Shown: positions 34,879 through 43,595 of the stretch, piece by piece | How the letters are laid out: every line of letters starts with the position of its first letter | How positions within the stretch are numbered: position 1 is the first letter of the stretch | NCBI GenBank assembly: GCA_045615345.1 | Contig: JAZLER010000011.1 | Coordinates: 62,001 to 126,000 of the forward strand | Direction of reading: 5' to 3' | DNA from: Fumia sp045615345 | Lineage (GTDB): Bacteria > Bacillota > Clostridia > Oscillospirales > Ruminococcaceae | Length of the DNA: 64,000 nt | Position numbers and translations under genes: made by a program | The notes under the pieces: generated by a model | Told to the model about the DNA's origin: nothing | What the model saw: the letters and a program-made list of their open reading frames with translations, nothing else | Databases searched by the model: none

Positions 34879-36270
34879 ATGATTAATTATTTTAATTTCG
34901 AAAAAAGAAATTCCAAAGTATTACTTACTAATGATTTTGGCAAATATCAATTTGTATCTGAAGAAACTTTTAAAAATTTATTAAACGATTCTGTGCCTTT
35001 AAATAATCCCGAGTATGCGCCTTTATCGGATAACGGCTTTATATTCAACGACGGGTATGAAAAATTTATAAAATCAAATATTTCGTATATTCAAAGTATG
35101 AAAGGGTATTGTTTGTCCGGCACTGCGCTTCACATTTTTGCTGTAACAAACAAGTGCAATCTAGACTGTATTTACTGTCAAGCACACAGTAAAAGTTCTC
35201 TGCTGAATAGCTCTATGTCAAAAGAGACGGGAAGAAAAGTTATAGAATTTGCATTACAATCTCCAAATAAAGGCTTAACATTTGAGTTTCAGGGTGGAGA
35301 ACCTCTTTTGAATTTTGATGTTGTAAAAGATATGATTACATATAGTAAGGAGATAAATAAGGACAAAGATATTGAATATACAATTGTTACTAATCTAACT
35401 CATATGACAGAAGACAAACTCCGTTTTTTAATAGATAATAATGTGCATATTTGTACCTCATTGGACGGACCTTGCTTTGTTCATAATCACAATCGTCCTT
35501 TTAAAGATGGCACTGAAAGCCACAATACTGTAGTTTCTAAGATTATAGAGCTGAAAAACAGAGGTATAAATATTAATGCAATTCAGACCACCACTAATTA
35601 CAGCTTGAGTTTTCCAAAAGAAATAATAGATCAATATATGAGCATAGGAATAAATAATATTTTCCTGAGACCATTAACCCCTTTAGGTATGGCTGATAAT
35701 TCCTGGGATAATGTCGGATATTCCGCAGAAGAGTTTATGAAATTTTATAAAAAAGCATTTGAATATATAATAGAAATCAATATGCAAGGCAAGTATTTTT
35801 CAGAATTACACGCGTCATATTTTCTTAAAAAAATTCTTTGTAATTATTCTGATAATTATATGGAGCTGAGATCTCCATGCGGTGCGGGAATAGGACAAAT
35901 GAGTTATTATTACGATGGTTCTGTATATACTTGTGATGAAGGAAGAATGCTTTCGGAAATGGGAGATAACAGCTTTTTGCTTGGCAATGTTCACCGTAAT
36001 TCATTTAATGAAGCCGTTTCTTCCTCGGTTTGTAGTGCAGTATGCAAGTCGTCAATTGTGGAGTCACTGCCTAAATGTTCAGGATGTGTTTATCAGCCGT
36101 ATTGCGGTGTTTGTCCGGTTGTGAATTACGCTGCAACTAGCAGTTTATATGACAAAAACAACAAAGATTTTCGTTGTTCGGTATACAAAGGTATAATGGA
36201 TATAATTTTCAATATATTGGAAGAAAACGATGAGAAGCAAATTAGCATTCTCAGATCGTGGATAAATTAA
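34879..36270 (+). CDS. hxsB: Radical SAM maturase HxsB (His-Xaa-Ser system)
   Basis: A 463-residue radical SAM/SPASM enzyme. The start has the HxsB-type NSKVLLTNDFGKYQFVSEE segment; TNKCNLDCIYCQA (near 93) binds the SAM cluster and FQGGEPLLNF the SAM. The C-terminal SPASM-like region has CGAGIGQ, YTCDEGR and the Cys-rich CSGCVYQPYCGVCP, enough for auxiliary Fe-S clusters. AGGAG at 8 bases selects the ATG at 34879 over an upstream GTG. It works with HxsC, encoded just upstream, on the HxsA substrate encoded two genes downstream. Confidence 0.92.
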   Translation: MINYFNFEKRNSKVLLTNDFGKYQFVSEETFKNLLNDSVPLNNPEYAPLSDNGFIFNDGYEKFIKSNISYIQSMKGYCLSGTALHIFAVTNKCNLDCIYCQAHSKSSLLNSSMSKETGRKVIEFALQSPNKGLTFEFQGGEPLLNFDVVKDMITYSKEINKDKDIEYTIVTNLTHMTEDKLRFLIDNNVHICTSLDGPCFVHNHNRPFKDGTESHNTVVSKIIELKNRGININAIQTTTNYSLSFPKEIIDQYMSIGINNIFLRPLTPLGMADNSWDNVGYSAEEFMKFYKKAFEYIIEINMQGKYFSELHASYFLKKILCNYSDNYMELRSPCGAGIGQMSYYYDGSVYTCDEGRMLSEMGDNSFLLGNVHRNSFNEAVSSSVCSAVCKSSIVESLPKCSGCVYQPYCGVCPVVNYAATSSLYDKNNKDFRCSVYKGIMDIIFNILEENDEKQISILRSWIN

Positions 36271-36280
36271 GGAGAAACAA

Positions 36281-37207
36281 ATGAAAAACGAACCCATGAG
36301 ATTTAAAATAATTATTAAAAATATCATCTGCTTCTTGATAATTTTCACAGTGGTTTTTTTATCACTGTATGTATATGAATATGTGTATATGCCTAATTCT
36401 ATTGTTGGAACTGCCGTTAAGTATAAGGGATTTGTTGAAACAATTGACGGTCACTACATAGGCGAGTTGTATGACGAGAATTTTGATGGAACTGGACAGT
36501 TTAATTTCCTTACAGGAGAGATTTATACAGGAAATTGGCAGGATTCCCAAATGTCAGAAGATGGAAAAATGATATTCGGTGATACAGGCGTATATGAAGG
36601 CAATTATTTGGAATCCAGGCGGAACGGTCCCGGAGTTTTCTCATGGAATAATGGAGATATTTACGACGGCCTCTGGCTCGAAGATAAGATGAATGGAAAA
36701 GGTAAATATACTTTTTCAAACGGGAATTATTTCGACGGCACCTTTGAAGAAAATAAGTTTTTATCAGGCGTGTATCATATTGATACCGATGAGTATAGTT
36801 GTGACTTTAATTTTGAAGATGGAGATCTGACTGATAATATTGTTTTGTCAATAAAAACAACCGGCGAAAAATACAACGGTGAGTTTAAAGACGGTAAGTT
36901 TAATGGTCAGGGAAAATTAATATATAAAGATGGTTCTGAATATACAGGTGAATTCAAAGATAATAAACGCAACGGAAAAGGAATGTACAAGTGGAAATCC
37001 GGTGAAACTTATGACGGCAACTGGAAGGATGACAAGATGTCTGGACTTGGCACATATTATTATAAAGCAATTAATCTTTATCCAAAGCTTATAGGTAATT
37101 TTGTTTACGGTAAACCCGATGGTGCATGCACTTATTATGAATCATCATACACAACTTTCAAAACTTATTGGAAGAATGGCAAATGTGTAAAAGTATCGGA
37201 GGTTTAG
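36281..37207 (+). CDS. Membrane-anchored MORN-repeat protein
   Basis: A 308-residue protein with one N-terminal membrane helix (IICFLIIFTVVFLSLYVY) and then about nine MORN repeats (units such as YTGEFKDNKRNGKGMYKW, YEGNYLESRRNGPGVFSW) that fold into a beta-hairpin ladder. With the short basic N-terminus inside, the repeats should face outside. MORN repeats bind lipids or proteins; here it may display or dock the modified HxsA peptide at the surface. GGAG precedes the ATG, which lies 10 bases after hxsB. The next gene starts 2 bases after its stop. Confidence 0.88.
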   Translation: MKNEPMRFKIIIKNIICFLIIFTVVFLSLYVYEYVYMPNSIVGTAVKYKGFVETIDGHYIGELYDENFDGTGQFNFLTGEIYTGNWQDSQMSEDGKMIFGDTGVYEGNYLESRRNGPGVFSWNNGDIYDGLWLEDKMNGKGKYTFSNGNYFDGTFEENKFLSGVYHIDTDEYSCDFNFEDGDLTDNIVLSIKTTGEKYNGEFKDGKFNGQGKLIYKDGSEYTGEFKDNKRNGKGMYKWKSGETYDGNWKDDKMSGLGTYYYKAINLYPKLIGNFVYGKPDGACTYYESSYTTFKTYWKNGKCVKVSEV

Positions 37208-37209
37208 AA

Positions 37210-37728
37210 ATGAATGATAAGTTTCCAAAAATAAAAAAATCGATAAGTGATTTTTTTGAAGATGATGATGGTAGTATAACAAGAAATAAGGTTTTGATGA
37301 TAGGAGGTATGATACTCGTTCTCGGATTGTTGCTTGGCGAAGAGATATATGCAGCTCACCGAACTCATTCTACCCACCGTACTCATTCATCGCATCGAAC
37401 ATCAAACAGTAAACATGGAAGCCATTCCACACATTATTCAAGTCATAGTACACATTCTGATCATTATACACACGGATCGCATTCGTCACATGCCTCTCAT
37501 GTTTCTTATACAGAAAGTTCAAACTACGGCTCTACAAGAACTTCCACCGGGCGTGCTTGGCCTGAATTATCAGATATACAATCTGTGGAAACTCCTACTT
37601 TAACTGATATTACAATCAACGATAATTTGCAGGTATTTAGTGAAGATATAATACCGGATGGGTTAAGTGAAGATATTCAAACACCTCCTGAAACGCCCGA
37701 ATTCAAGAATAATGTGGAGAAAGAGTAA
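37210..37728 (+). CDS. hxsA: HxsA: His-Xaa-Ser/Thr repeat precursor peptide
   Basis: A 172-residue substrate protein. The N-terminal FFEDDDGSITRNKVLMIGG leads into a hydrophobic helix (VLMIGGMILVLGLLLGEE, about residues 33-50), followed from residue ~54 by about 60 residues of H-x-S/T repeats (HRTHSTHRTHSSHRT, HSTHYSSHSTHSDH, HSSHASH). The last ~70 residues are acidic and Pro/Thr-rich. This is the Hxs target architecture; the paired radical SAM enzymes presumably crosslink or otherwise modify the repeats. Both Ser and Thr are used in the third position. GGAGG at 8 bases supports the ATG at 37210 rather than the longer frame. The hydrophobic helix could be the site for the A24 protease. Confidence 0.9.
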   Translation: MNDKFPKIKKSISDFFEDDDGSITRNKVLMIGGMILVLGLLLGEEIYAAHRTHSTHRTHSSHRTSNSKHGSHSTHYSSHSTHSDHYTHGSHSSHASHVSYTESSNYGSTRTSTGRAWPELSDIQSVETPTLTDITINDNLQVFSEDIIPDGLSEDIQTPPETPEFKNNVEKE

Positions 37729-37730
37729 CT

Positions 37731-38771
37731 ATGTTGCCTAAATTAAAAACAAGATCAAAATTGATATTAAGAATACTGCTAATTATGTTAATTTCTGTAT
37801 TAGCTACCATTTTTTATTTTACAACTACCACTGTAATGACTAATTTAGATTTGGAGAATTATCTTAATCTTCAACAGACAGATACTAACGAATTATTTGA
37901 AATATCAAGTAATAACTCTTTAATGTTAAATATGTATGCATACGAAAAGTTTGAAGAAACATGTCTAGGTAATAAGAATTCCAATCTGTTATCTTTTGGT
38001 AAGTATTATGAAAATAATGGTGTAAAATGTGAAATTAAAGATAGTAAAACTATTTTAACAAACAATTCTGCAGAATTTGTAATCAGGGAAAATCCGGTAT
38101 CCTACATAAATGTGATGGATGGTACAGTATACTACCGCGATGATTTAACAAGAGGTATCTACAGTTATCAAATCAACACAATGGAAACAAAACTGGTAGT
38201 CGACTCACAATGCGGGCAGCTCGTAGTTAGTAAAAATGGAATTTCTTATGTGGATTTTATGTGTGGTTCACTTGTTTGTATTCCTTTCGAAAACGGTGAA
38301 ATGAAAACAATATGCGAAAAAGATATAAAAAGCTTTGCCATAATAGGAAATAAATACGTATGTCTGAAAGAAAATGGAGATTTTGGTATAGTCGACCAGC
38401 AAGGTGCTTTTAAAAATCTTACCTCGAATGTTGACAGCTTTTTTTGTAATGGAGAAATATTAATTCAGAAAAAAAGCAACATATATTTATTGTCAAATAA
38501 AAACCGAATTATCTCAAGCAAAATGAAATTAATAAATAGTAACATCCAGGGCACACCAGTCGGATATTTCCGGGAAGATATTTTTGAAACTGAAGATAAT
38601 AATTTATATGTATATAAACGCTTTGATGTTAATAGTAAGAAAAACATTTTGCAATTGCCCAGAAATTCAGTAGTACAAGGTATATATAGAATCAATGAGG
38701 ATTATATCATAGCAGTTATTACTTATACGGATGATGGATATGCTATGACGTATACCAGATATATTCCATAA
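37731..38771 (+). CDS. Membrane-anchored beta-propeller-like protein (DUF5050-like)
   Basis: A 346-residue protein with an N-terminal membrane helix (LILRILLIMLISVLATIFYF) and an extracytoplasmic domain with repeated short strand units such as GTVYYRDDLTRGIYSYQI, GISYVDFMCGSLVCI and KYVCLKENGDFGIVD, the pattern of DUF5050/WD-like propellers. No enzyme motif. It is the last gene of the Hxs operon, 2 bases after hxsA, and a strong terminator follows. It may bind the mature peptide or act as an immunity or surface partner; this is inference. Confidence 0.8.
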   Translation: MLPKLKTRSKLILRILLIMLISVLATIFYFTTTTVMTNLDLENYLNLQQTDTNELFEISSNNSLMLNMYAYEKFEETCLGNKNSNLLSFGKYYENNGVKCEIKDSKTILTNNSAEFVIRENPVSYINVMDGTVYYRDDLTRGIYSYQINTMETKLVVDSQCGQLVVSKNGISYVDFMCGSLVCIPFENGEMKTICEKDIKSFAIIGNKYVCLKENGDFGIVDQQGAFKNLTSNVDSFFCNGEILIQKKSNIYLLSNKNRIISSKMKLINSNIQGTPVGYFREDIFETEDNNLYVYKRFDVNSKKNILQLPRNSVVQGIYRINEDYIIAVITYTDDGYAMTYTRYIP

Positions 38772-38794
38772 TGCATTTTAGTGAACACAAATAA

Positions 38795-38840
38795 AAAAAG
38801 GCGGAGATAACTGAGCTTGTTCAGAAATCTCCGCCTTTTT
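38795..38840 (+). terminator. Terminator of the hxs operon
   Basis: A perfect 14-bp stem AAAAAGGCGGAGAT (38795-38808) / ATCTCCGCCTTTTT (38827-38840) with an inner CTGA/TCAG pairing in the loop, ending in a T run. Confidence 0.88.
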
Positions 38841-39163
38841 GGCAATTGCTTTTGTTTTCCATTACCGTTATCATTACCTCGATGAAACGATACAATGAGC
38901 TACATAACGAGATGCAACCGAAATGTCACGAACAAAGGCGTCATGACGCTGTGCGTATCAGTGTAAACCATAAAATTACTGGATGATTGCCTTCACGTCA
39001 AGTAGGTATATTTATCGTCTGTTCGTACAGTCCATCTTTAAGCATAAGTACCTCCTAAAATCGTTTTCTTTTATTATATCATACGATTTACCGATTTTAC
39101 AATTAAATCGACAAAAATGTGGAAATTTTTTATTTTTGAGTATTTTATGCAATATTTAATAAT
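38841..39163. other. Non-coding stretch with decayed gene remnant
   Basis: No intact gene. The minus strand carries AGGAGG followed 5 bases on by an ATG at 39046 that opens only 17 codons (38993-39046, MLKDGLYEQTINIPTLT). This start resembles N-termini of PLD/HKD-type nucleases or helicases (MLKDGLYEQ...), so it may be the stub of a deleted defence gene. A 12-bp palindrome GCGTCATGACGC is at 38938-38949. Confidence 0.35.
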
Positions 39164-39194
39164 AAAACAAGGCGGGAATTTCTCGCCTTGTTTT
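39164..39194 (-). terminator. Terminator after the acidic-protein gene
   Basis: AAAACAAGGCG/CGCCTTGTTTT, an 11-bp perfect stem 34 bases past the stop of the 197-residue gene, with T run on the minus strand. Confidence 0.75.
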
Positions 39195-39227
39195 TTGGCA
39201 GTATGTATTTTTCTCTTTTATTATCAA

Positions 39228-39821
39228 TTAAGCTGTTACTATATGATCATCAATATTCTCAAGAATCTTTATCCATATGTCATCATCCAAATCTTCATAA
39301 GTTCCACGCTCATCACCGGTTTCTTGAATATTACCGTACAAATCAATATACATACCTTCCCACTCGTAATAAAGGCCGTCACTGTCAAGGCCATACTTTC
39401 CGACAGCCATTACAAAATCATCAATATTCTCAAAAGGAGTTTTACCACTTTCGACTTTAGCTTTCATCTTACGATAAATTTTGGCAGAATCTTCATCGTC
39501 ATTTTCTTCAAAATATTCCAATGCGTATTCATCATCAAAGTCGCCACAAGATTCTTCAAGCATATCATAAAAGAAGTTTTCATCAAAGCCAAGTTCATCC
39601 ATCATTTTTTCCAGGCATTCGTTTTCTTCTTTTGTCGGGCCGGATACTATATCAGGAAACCAACTACCTCTCGGAGAACAACCTGCATCATCTGAAATCT
39701 CCCATAAGCAACCATCTCCAACAACAAAGTAAATACCCGGTCCCCAAAATACACAACCTCTATATTTTTCGTTATTATTAATTATTTCCAATAGCTCTTC
39801 TATTCTACGATCTTTATCCAT
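39228..39821 (-). CDS. Acidic protein of unknown function (197 aa)
   Basis: Not recognised. Very acidic, with Asp/Glu clusters (EYFEENDDEDSAKIY, YEDLDDDIWIKILENIDDH) and many aromatic residues. It starts as a helix (RRIEELLEIINNNEKY) followed by a strand-rich CVFWGPGIYFVVGDGCLWEI. The acidity suggests either a DNA-mimic anti-restriction protein or an immunity protein, without direct proof. AGGAGG lies just upstream of the ATG. It follows the DUF4411 gene by 24 bases in the same direction and may be co-transcribed with that toxin pair. Confidence 0.65.
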   Translation of the reverse strand: MDKDRRIEELLEIINNNEKYRGCVFWGPGIYFVVGDGCLWEISDDAGCSPRGSWFPDIVSGPTKEENECLEKMMDELGFDENFFYDMLEESCGDFDDEYALEYFEENDDEDSAKIYRKMKAKVESGKTPFENIDDFVMAVGKYGLDSDGLYYEWEGMYIDLYGNIQETGDERGTYEDLDDDIWIKILENIDDHIVTA

Positions 39822-39845
39822 TTTTAAACCTCCTATAAATGTTAA

Positions 39846-40325
39846 TTAAAACTCCCACTCTTCTTGCGTACACAATTCTGTAATGTTAATGCATGGGATG
39901 TTGTAAAATTGGCAGATTGCAGGTATCTTTTTGGACGAAATTTTTCCTTCTTCTGTTATTACAGTTAAACCACGTTCCATCGCTGTTGCAATCAAAAATG
40001 CATCGCCTGATGATTTGCAGTTTGAAAAATCAATAAGTTTCGGATGCTCATTTACTATTTTACTCACATTGAGCTGCACTTTGTCCGTGATAGGCAAGAC
40101 AACGCATTGCTTATGGTGTAGCCAAGCAACTAATTCGTCATCTTTTATTTCAGACACTATTTCGGAACAAGTAACAATAACTTGTTTTTCGATTAAATCA
40201 TCAATATTCTGCCAAAGACCTTTAAATACTCGACGCCTGTTAGGTTCATCAGGTTTCTGTGAAAATATAGAAGATGAATCTATTATATATTTGTAAGGAA
40301 GTGGAACTAATCTTAGCTGTTCCAT
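39846..40325 (-). CDS. DUF4411 PIN-like toxin
   Basis: A 159-residue protein with the PIN-domain outline: YIIDSSSIF at the N-terminus (first acidic Asp), FKGLWQNIDDLI, SEIVSEIKDDEL, then SGDAFLIATAMERGLTVITEE with further acidic residues and KIPAICQFYNIPCIN. These match DUF4411, a VapC-like family. PIN toxins are metal-dependent RNases. The start overlaps the ImmA/IrrE-type gene by 13 bp; DUF4411 is frequently paired with such a protein, which probably acts as the antitoxin or regulator. Confidence 0.85.
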   Translation of the reverse strand: MEQLRLVPLPYKYIIDSSSIFSQKPDEPNRRRVFKGLWQNIDDLIEKQVIVTCSEIVSEIKDDELVAWLHHKQCVVLPITDKVQLNVSKIVNEHPKLIDFSNCKSSGDAFLIATAMERGLTVITEEGKISSKKIPAICQFYNIPCINITELCTQEEWEF

Positions 40326-41506
40326 GCAGCCACCTCCATTAAAAACTTATTTACATGTTTCTGCGAAATGCCCAAATGTCGTGCAATATCTTGTTTACTG
40401 TAAAACTCATTCTCATATCCACGACACAAAACTTTGCAAACCGCAGCACTAGTTCTATCAACCGCCTCACGAGATACAACTTTTTTGGGACTAGGAAGAC
40501 TTCTGCCTTCTTGCTTAGCAAGTTTACGTTCTTCCTTCTGCAATTCCACATCACGTCGAAACTCATCTGCATATGTATCGTAAATGGTATAATCAATATG
40601 TCCTAAATCTAATAGTCTACGAATTATAACTTCTTTACTAACAGAAAACTTTTTTGCTAAATATTCAATATCCTGTTTTCTATATGGTTTCTGAATATCT
40701 TTAATTTTAATAGTACATTCTAATGCACCCATAGGAACAAGCAGTTCACCAGCAACTGCATTACAGAACACTTCTTCACTACGAGCACTTCTCATATCAT
40801 TACAAAGTGAAGACTCACGTTTAAAAATATGAACAAGTTCATGTATCATAGAAAAGGATTTCGCAGGAGCTCTGTCCTCATCATTAAGTCCAATAATTGG
40901 CATTCCTTTATCATATATCGCCAATGCACGCGCCATTTCCACAGGAACATCCGTAAAGCAATGTATAAAAATTCCTGCCACCTCAATTTTTTCACGAAGG
41001 TAAAGATAAAATTTGCGAGAAGATGTGCACTTGTACTGCGCATCTAATTGAATATCAAATAGTTCTCTGATTCTTTCAGCCCAAAGAATAGGGTCATCAC
41101 GAAGTACGATAGACATATTAAACTCAGGCAACATAATATCATTTTCTTTGCTGGATTCTAAAAGAAAATCTCTTTCACGAAGCAAATCCATCATAGCAAT
41201 ATTGATTGCGCTGTCATCCAATTCAACACTGCTATATAGAGTTCTATAATTCTTCACACGAGGGATGGATTTCAGTTTGACATGCTCCGGATTCATATAC
41301 AATCCAGCAAAAGGAATGTGAAGGCAGCTAGCGATACTTTTAGCCTGATTTATAGTAGGCAAAAGCGCGTCCTGGGTATTAAGCCATCTATCCAATTTAT
41401 CAGAGCTAATTCCTGTTTTTGAGATAATATAGTCTTTTGATACTTTTTTTCCCTCAAATATATATGCTAATGTTCTTTTGTTAATCTGAGCATATATGTA
41501 TGCCAT
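40313..41506 (-). CDS. XRE-like / ImmA-IrrE metallopeptidase regulator (antitoxin of DUF4411)
   Basis: A 397-residue protein. The N-terminal ~70 residues form an HTH-like region (DYIISKTGISSDKLDRWL). The middle holds the zinc peptidase motif HELVHIF (HExxH) after MI, with E at SEEVFCNAVAGELL as a likely third ligand, the ImmA/IrrE signature. The C-terminal ~60 residues hold another HTH-like stretch (YSKQDIARHLGISQKHVNKF). Such proteins cleave or bind repressors to control toxin or mobile-element genes. The ATG at 41506 has AGGTG at 7 bases. Partner of the overlapping PIN-like toxin. Confidence 0.85.
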   Translation of the reverse strand: MAYIYAQINKRTLAYIFEGKKVSKDYIISKTGISSDKLDRWLNTQDALLPTINQAKSIASCLHIPFAGLYMNPEHVKLKSIPRVKNYRTLYSSVELDDSAINIAMMDLLRERDFLLESSKENDIMLPEFNMSIVLRDDPILWAERIRELFDIQLDAQYKCTSSRKFYLYLREKIEVAGIFIHCFTDVPVEMARALAIYDKGMPIIGLNDEDRAPAKSFSMIHELVHIFKRESSLCNDMRSARSEEVFCNAVAGELLVPMGALECTIKIKDIQKPYRKQDIEYLAKKFSVSKEVIIRRLLDLGHIDYTIYDTYADEFRRDVELQKEERKLAKQEGRSLPSPKKVVSREAVDRTSAAVCKVLCRGYENEFYSKQDIARHLGISQKHVNKFLMEVAAWNS

Positions 41507-41626
41507 CACACATCACCTATTTATTCATATTTCTCAATCCACATCATAAGAACAATCGTCACATTCTTCATCGGATTTTTTGTGATTTATCTTTATATGT
41601 TTTGATCTGCTTACATAAGTGAACTT

Positions 41627-43336
41627 TTATTTTCCGTTTTTTGATTCTTCGTATTTTTGCAACACCAATTTTATTGTATCTAAAAACGGACGAAAACCGC
41701 TAAAATCAATCGTTGCGTAGTTTGCAAGTATGTAGTTTGAAAAAATATCTTTTCCGAAAAAGTTTGATTTATCGAATTTAGATTCTAACGATAATGTTTT
41801 ACCATTCAACTCAACGTTTCTCGTTTCCTTAGTAAACATATGCTCTATTTCGCTTTCCTTTTCCCCTTCCGCTAATGGATTAGTAAGAAGGAACAAATTA
41901 CCTTGAGGTGTAAGCTTAAGAAATAAATCCTTTTTCAACAATTCTTTTTGATCATTATCAAGTTTCGCATGATTCGCGAACTTATATAAAGGTTTTTTAC
42001 TATTAGTTATCTCATTGTCATACACAAATATAACGGGATATTGAGGTACACGCTGTGTAATTCTCAAAAAATAATCCAGATAGTTTATTCGGTTGTCTTT
42101 CCCAATAGAAGCAAAATGGTTATACATGTAAGTAAGTGAGTCAGCACCATCAAGCGCCAAATCAAACAAATCCTTAAATCGCTTAGATCTCTTAAAGAAA
42201 CTCACTTTATAAATGAACTTTCCATTTGCGTCTTTTTCAACCAACTCGGGGTACTCAGCATACAAGTTTCTCAATGCAGCTTTAATATATCTTACATCGG
42301 TTTTCCCTTCAGTAACTATAAGTGGCTTGTTAACATCAAAGAAATAGCGATAAAATAAAAACTGTTGATATTGTCTTTCTCGGCCGTTTAATGTAAATGC
42401 ATTATGCTTTTTGGTAGAGTCACAGATGTTGTTGCACTTTTCTATTTGATTTATGAAAGCAAAGCGACCTTCAAGCTGTCTTGCATTTCCTTCGACTCCA
42501 TCAAGTGAATATGATCCATTGATATACAACGAGTGTGCCATAGCACGTACTTTTCGATAATAGGCGTGATCAACGCTAATTTTTTTGTTAACAACGAGTC
42601 CTGTCACCACTTGCTTTGAATCACGAAACGTAATACGCGTTTTCTTCTCATTTATTGAAAAGCCTGCTTTTATTACCTTCTTTTCCAATTCGGCATAAAA
42701 CAAATCCCACTTCACAGGGAATGTTTTATCGTTAGTGGAAAAAGTCATATCATCTGCATAACGCGTGTAATCCAGCCTATATCTTTTCGCCAACGATAAA
42801 AGATGCATATCCAAAACTTGACATATTAAATTAGTAATAATTGGCGAAGTAGGTGCACCTTGCGGAAGTTTTCCTTTATAACATGCTAGTTGCGCTATCG
42901 TAACAGCTACTTCATGTGGCAAAGCAAAATGCTTATTCTTTTCGAAAAAGCCACAAACCCTTCCAATATGAATGCTGTCAAAAAAGTCTTTTAAGTCCAC
43001 GTTAACGACAAATCTTTTGTTCCGATGTATTTTAGCATTTGTGATAATGCTTTTGTCTTTTTCAAACGCGTGAGATATATTCGGTTTAATTCCTAATTCC
43101 TCATATACTGATTTTTGATGTTCCCACAAAGCAGCTGTTATTTGTCTCTGAACACCTTTCAAATCCCCCATAGGAGCACATATTCGCCTAGGTTCCCCCG
43201 TCTTTTTAGGTATTTCAAATTCCGTATAATATGAATCCACGCCTCTTTTAAATAAAATATAGGTTATCTTTGAAGGAGGGATATTCAGATAATAAGCTAG
43301 GTCACTTCTTGATTTCACACTATTAAGCCCAGTCAT
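41627..43336 (-). CDS. Retron reverse transcriptase fused to a TOPRIM domain (type I-C-like)
   Basis: A 569-residue retron-type RT. RT motifs: KRFVVNVDLKDFFDSIH (motif 3/A Asp), QGAPTSPIITNLIC (motif 4/B), YTRYADDMTFS (motif 5/C, YADD) and the retron VTG motif in QVVTGLVVNK. From residue ~330 a TOPRIM-like domain follows: PLIVTEGKTDVRYIKAAL carries the conserved Glu and PVIFVYDNE the Asp-containing strand; this fusion is the type I-C retron effector arrangement. The RT copies the ncRNA encoded immediately upstream (43362-43490) into msDNA, and the TOPRIM part is thought to act as the toxin on phage infection. AGGAGG lies just upstream of the ATG. Confidence 0.93.
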   Translation of the reverse strand: MTGLNSVKSRSDLAYYLNIPPSKITYILFKRGVDSYYTEFEIPKKTGEPRRICAPMGDLKGVQRQITAALWEHQKSVYEELGIKPNISHAFEKDKSIITNAKIHRNKRFVVNVDLKDFFDSIHIGRVCGFFEKNKHFALPHEVAVTIAQLACYKGKLPQGAPTSPIITNLICQVLDMHLLSLAKRYRLDYTRYADDMTFSTNDKTFPVKWDLFYAELEKKVIKAGFSINEKKTRITFRDSKQVVTGLVVNKKISVDHAYYRKVRAMAHSLYINGSYSLDGVEGNARQLEGRFAFINQIEKCNNICDSTKKHNAFTLNGRERQYQQFLFYRYFFDVNKPLIVTEGKTDVRYIKAALRNLYAEYPELVEKDANGKFIYKVSFFKRSKRFKDLFDLALDGADSLTYMYNHFASIGKDNRINYLDYFLRITQRVPQYPVIFVYDNEITNSKKPLYKFANHAKLDNDQKELLKKDLFLKLTPQGNLFLLTNPLAEGEKESEIEHMFTKETRNVELNGKTLSLESKFDKSNFFGKDIFSNYILANYATIDFSGFRPFLDTIKLVLQKYEESKNGK

Positions 43337-43361
43337 TTTAACCTCCTATAACATCAAAAAT

Positions 43362-43490
43362 AGCGTATGACAACTCATAAAGCAAACGACAACTCGTATA
43401 AGGTTTTCAGAGCGATGCACGAGAAAGTAAATGCCCCGAACATTTTTGTCAACGCTTGCGAAACACAAGCACAAAATCTTGCCATACGCT
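43362..43490 (-). ncRNA. Retron msr-msd ncRNA
   Basis: Immediately upstream of the RT gene. On the minus strand a1 AGCGTATGGCAA (43490-43479) pairs with a2 TTGTCATACGCT (43373-43362), 12 bases with one G-U, the hallmark that joins the two ends of retron RNA. Between them are msr-like hairpins GCTTG/CAAGC and AAATG/CATTT, and an msd-like hairpin CTCGT/ACGAG enclosing 21 bases. A consensus promoter places the transcription start right at a1. The branching G and exact msd ends cannot be fixed by eye. Confidence 0.8.
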
Positions 43491-43497
43491 TGACACA

Positions 43498-43526
43498 ATT
43501 ATATCACAAAATTATACAAATTACAA
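43498..43526 (-). promoter_or_regulatory. Promoter of the retron ncRNA/RT operon
   Basis: On the minus strand: TTGTAA (43526-43521), 17-bp spacer, TATAAT (43503-43498). The predicted start lies at or a few bases before a1. Confidence 0.8.
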
Positions 43527-43595
43527 ATATAATGCGACCCAAAAAGACAAAGCCGGAGAGATTTTTTCCGCCTTCATTTTATAATTACTATAAAA

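Noticed and set aside
37366..37540. His/Ser/Thr-rich stretch as low-complexity or metal-storage sequence
   Set aside because: Two radical SAM maturases and HxsD in the same operon make it an Hxs substrate instead.
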